Assembly: GCA_036268425.1 (NCBI GenBank)
Contig: DATAUE010000049.1
Span: forward strand, 9,716 to 73,715
DNA from: DATARH01 sp036268425
Lineage (GTDB): Bacteria; Pseudomonadota; Alphaproteobacteria; ATCC43930; CGMCC-115725
DNA: 64,000 nucleotides
Direction of reading: 5' to 3'
Positions 61,758-64,000 of the stretch are shown piece after piece. Position 1 is the stretch's first letter. Every line of letters starts with the position of its first letter. Position numbers and translations under genes: made by a program. A model generated the notes under the pieces. That model was not told the DNA's origin and did no database searches. It saw only the letters and a program-made list of their open reading frames with translations.

Positions 61758-62711
61758 ATGCGAGCATTGCAGATACGGCCGGAAGGCCTGGTCTACACGG
61801 AGGTTCCGGACCCTACGATCGGGCCGGGCGATGTGCTGGTCCGTATTGAGGCCGCCGGGCTCAATTATCTGGACGCAAACGCCTTCCTGAACGCCAAGCC
61901 CGAGGATATGCCGTTGCCGCTCGGGGGCGAGGCTGGCGGCCGGGTCGTCGCCGTCGGCGCGGCCGTCACCGACATCGCGGTCGGCCAGGCAGTATGCTTC
62001 CGCGGCGCACGCGGCGCCTTTGCCGAACTGGTCGCGATGCCTGCCGCTCGGGTCGTGCCGGTGCCGGAAAGCGTCGACCTGCACCTCGCCTCGGGCCTGA
62101 TCGCCAACGGTCTCAGTGCCCATTACTTGGTCGCCAGCGCCTACGTCGTGCAGCAAGGCGACACCGTGCTGGTGCATGCCGCGGCCGGCGGTGTTGGGCG
62201 AATGATCGCCCGCCTGGCAAAAAATCGCGGCGCGCGGGTACTGGGCACGGTCTCCTCGGCGGCCAAGGCCGCGGCGGCGCGCCAGTCCGGCGTGGACGAA
62301 GCAATCAACTACATCGAGAGCGACTTCGAGGCCGAGGTGACGCGTCTCACCAGCGGCGAGGGTGCGCACGCCGTCTACGACAGCGTGGGCGCGACAACTT
62401 TTTCCAAGGGGCTGAACCTGCTGCGCACCCGCGGGACCATGGTATCGTTCGGCGAGACTTCGGGGCCGGTCCCGCTGCTCGACACGCGTTTACTGGCGCG
62501 CAATTCACTGACGCTGACCCGCTGCGGACTCATGGTCTATATCGCCACGACCGAGGAGCTTCGCCGTCGCGCGGCTGACGTTTTCCGCTGGGTGCAGGAA
62601 GGGGCACTCACGGTGCATTACCATGCCGAATATCCGATGGCAGAGGCAAAACGGGCAATCGACGCGCTGCGCAACCGCGAGACCATCGGCAAACTCCTGC
62701 TCGTTCCCTGA
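61758..62711 (+). CDS. Quinone oxidoreductase-like MDR protein
   Basis: A 317-residue medium-chain reductase of the zeta-crystallin/quinone oxidoreductase type, lacking the zinc ligands. It shows LNYLDANAFLNAKPEDMPLP, GGEAGGRVVAVGAAV and the NADPH loop VHAAAGGVGRMIARLA, then YDSVGATTFSKGLNLLRTRG. It reduces quinones or enones using NADPH. It is followed by an amidohydrolase 102 bases downstream in the same direction. Confidence 0.92.
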   Translation: MRALQIRPEGLVYTEVPDPTIGPGDVLVRIEAAGLNYLDANAFLNAKPEDMPLPLGGEAGGRVVAVGAAVTDIAVGQAVCFRGARGAFAELVAMPAARVVPVPESVDLHLASGLIANGLSAHYLVASAYVVQQGDTVLVHAAAGGVGRMIARLAKNRGARVLGTVSSAAKAAAARQSGVDEAINYIESDFEAEVTRLTSGEGAHAVYDSVGATTFSKGLNLLRTRGTMVSFGETSGPVPLLDTRLLARNSLTLTRCGLMVYIATTEELRRRAADVFRWVQEGALTVHYHAEYPMAEAKRAIDALRNRETIGKLLLVP

Positions 62712-62813
62712 GGCTAAGCTCGACCGGCTGCGGCAATCGGCGAGAGCCTTGGGCACTCTGGACACAACGCTGCCGCGATGACCAAATTTGTGCGGCACAG
62801 AGGAGTTCCGCTG

Positions 62814-63656
62814 ATGACGATCATCGATTCCCAGGTCCACGTTTACGAGGCGAACACGCCCAAGCGCCCCTGGCACAATGTACCCAACTGGCCCGATCAC
62901 GTTACCGGCGACGAAATGGTCGCGGCGATGGACAAAGTCGGCGTCGACGGCGCGATCTTCATCTCTGCTTTTTCGATGTATCAATACGACGCCAGCTATG
63001 CGGTGGAGGTGCAACAGGCACATCCCGGCCGCTTCGCGCTCGTCAAGCCCGTCAATCCGGACGATCCGGCGGTGGCCGATGTCATTGCCGACTGGAAAAG
63101 CACGCCGGGCACGGTCGGTGTCCGCGTCATGATGACGCCGGAGGCCAAGCGTGACCCGGCTGATCCGGGGCTCGACCGGATCATGCGCGCCGCCGTCAAG
63201 CACGACTTCCCGGTCAATATGCTGTGCTGGGGAAACGTCGACGCGGGCGCGGCGTTGATCGACCGCCACCCCGACACGCGCTTCATCATCGACCATCTAG
63301 CCCTCTTGCAGCCCCGCACGCCGCCCGCTCCGCCGCAACCCTGGGCCGACCTGCCGAAAGTGCTGGACCTTGCCAAGCGCAAGAATGCGGTGATCAAGGT
63401 TAGCGGCGCCTGCACGCTGTCGCAGAAGCCGTTTCCGTTCCCGGATATTTGGGACCCGCTGGCGCGGGTGTTCGATGCTTGGGGTTTCGATCGCTGCCTG
63501 TGGGGGACGGATTGGACGCGCGCGTTCGCGGTCGTCAACTACGAGCAGGCCGTCGAGCCCTTCCTGAAGACCGACCGCCTGAGTGACACCGAGCGGGCCA
63601 TGCTGATGGGCGGCGCCACCGCCAAGGCATATGGCTGGTCGCCAAAGCAAGGTTGA
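62814..63656 (+). CDS. Amidohydrolase family 2 (TIM-barrel) protein
   Basis: A 280-residue metal-dependent hydrolase/decarboxylase of the amidohydrolase-2 group. The metal-binding start is IDSQVHVYEANTPKRPWHN; RFIIDHLAL and CLWGTDWTR follow. These proteins hydrolyse lactones or decarboxylate aromatic acids, such as 2-pyrone-4,6-dicarboxylate lactonase relatives. ATG 62814 has AGAGGAG upstream. The substrate is unresolved. Confidence 0.88.
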   Translation: MTIIDSQVHVYEANTPKRPWHNVPNWPDHVTGDEMVAAMDKVGVDGAIFISAFSMYQYDASYAVEVQQAHPGRFALVKPVNPDDPAVADVIADWKSTPGTVGVRVMMTPEAKRDPADPGLDRIMRAAVKHDFPVNMLCWGNVDAGAALIDRHPDTRFIIDHLALLQPRTPPAPPQPWADLPKVLDLAKRKNAVIKVSGACTLSQKPFPFPDIWDPLARVFDAWGFDRCLWGTDWTRAFAVVNYEQAVEPFLKTDRLSDTERAMLMGGATAKAYGWSPKQG

Positions 63657-63831
63657 TTTTCGCCCGGTGACGAAAAGATCACAAACGACGCTGCCTTGCC
63701 GCATCGCGCGATACGGGCTGGGCACTTCCTAGGGGGCAGTCGTCAAGGGCGCGGCGCAGGACGTGCGCTGCCACGCGCCGGGTGGTATCTGTTACGCAAT
63801 GCGGCTCGATCGGGCGCTTGAGGAGGCTTTT

Positions 63832-64000
63832 ATGGACGGCACCACGGAATTGCTGGAAAGCGATCGGCGCTTTCTGGTGCACCCGCTGCATCACCCGGAG
63901 GAGCATAAGGCGCCGCTGCTGGTGACCGAGGGCCGCGGCGCGATGCTGCATCTGGCGGATGGGCGCGAGGTCATCGATGGCCTCGCCGGGCTGTGGAATG
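63832..64000 (+). CDS. Class III aminotransferase, start only
   Basis: The first 56 codons of a PLP-dependent class III (omega-type) aminotransferase run off the right edge. The N-terminus is ESDRRFLVHPLHHPEEHKAP and GAMLHLADGREVIDGLAGLW, the typical opening with the LDGLAGLWN block. ATG 63832 follows GGAGG. Specificity, for example beta-alanine or putrescine, needs the rest of the gene. Confidence 0.8.
   Translation, partial: MDGTTELLESDRRFLVHPLHHPEEHKAPLLVTEGRGAMLHLADGREVIDGLAGLWN

Overview
The window reads as a chromosomal stretch of a high-GC alphaproteobacterium. The three-gene proton-translocating transhydrogenase (pntAA-pntAB-pntB), a COQ9-family protein next to peptide deformylase, two YdcH/DUF465 proteins, purEK, a glycolate oxidase glcDEF operon and an AmpG-type permease fit that class, probably a free-living Rhodospirillales-like organism. 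The genus cannot be fixed from this sequence. Genes lie in short, densely packed, often overlapping operons on both strands. I saw no phage, insertion sequence, CRISPR array or rRNA. One tRNA (CAU anticodon) is present.

Layout. 1-4.5 kb: anti-sigma/ECF sigma pair and the transhydrogenase operon. 4.5-10.7 kb: housekeeping genes (rpsU, def, COQ9 family, purEK, a GGDEF diguanylate cyclase, two YdcH proteins, ubiX). 10.7-16.1 kb: a proline-rich possible amidase, acyl-CoA and propionyl-CoA synthetases, a GFA-family protein and the tRNA. 16.2-19 kb: two divergent chimeric genes. 19-25.5 kb: a PAS-like protein, an AlaC-type aminotransferase, ribosomal protein L36 and glcDEF. 25.5-36.9 kb: a catabolic and envelope region with a Rieske oxygenase, GT2, YdcF, SDR, Pcp, an HTH-HpaB fusion, a large amidase and a UgpB-type binding protein. 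37-45.3 kb: a SprT-like peptidase, AmpG, and a group containing an LLM flavin oxidoreductase, HyuA, a 6-oxocamphor-hydrolase-like enzyme, a double CMD-domain protein and an alpha/beta hydrolase. 45.4-59.1 kb: HD-GYP regulator, DUF1993, Bax-inhibitor-1 family protein, the YbbA/YbbP-like ABC transporter with divergent TesA, a FIST protein, a second ABC transporter, SDR and a sensor kinase. 59.6-64 kb: GNAT, amidase, quinone oxidoreductase, amidohydrolase and the start of a class III aminotransferase.

The most striking feature is at 16.2-19.0 kb. A minus-strand gene joins the N-terminal third of a catechol/hydroxyquinol-type intradiol dioxygenase to the C-terminal part of a multidomain rhodanese protein. 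The adjacent plus-strand gene joins the N-terminal part of the same kind of rhodanese protein to the C-terminal iron-binding half of an intradiol dioxygenase. Inverting 16808-18470 on paper restores two complete, in-frame genes. The present state is therefore best explained by a roughly 1.66-kb inversion that swapped the 5' halves of two head-to-head genes. Whether this is a reversible switch, a fixed rearrangement or an assembly error cannot be decided here.

Other points of interest are a DNA-binding domain fused in frame to an HpaB-type monooxygenase, a crotonase-fold protein carrying the 6-oxocamphor hydrolase catalytic residues, an orphan terminator upstream of the sigma gene, a dispersed inverted-repeat element present in one perfect and one decayed copy, and an 18-bp direct repeat bracketing the DUF1993 gene.
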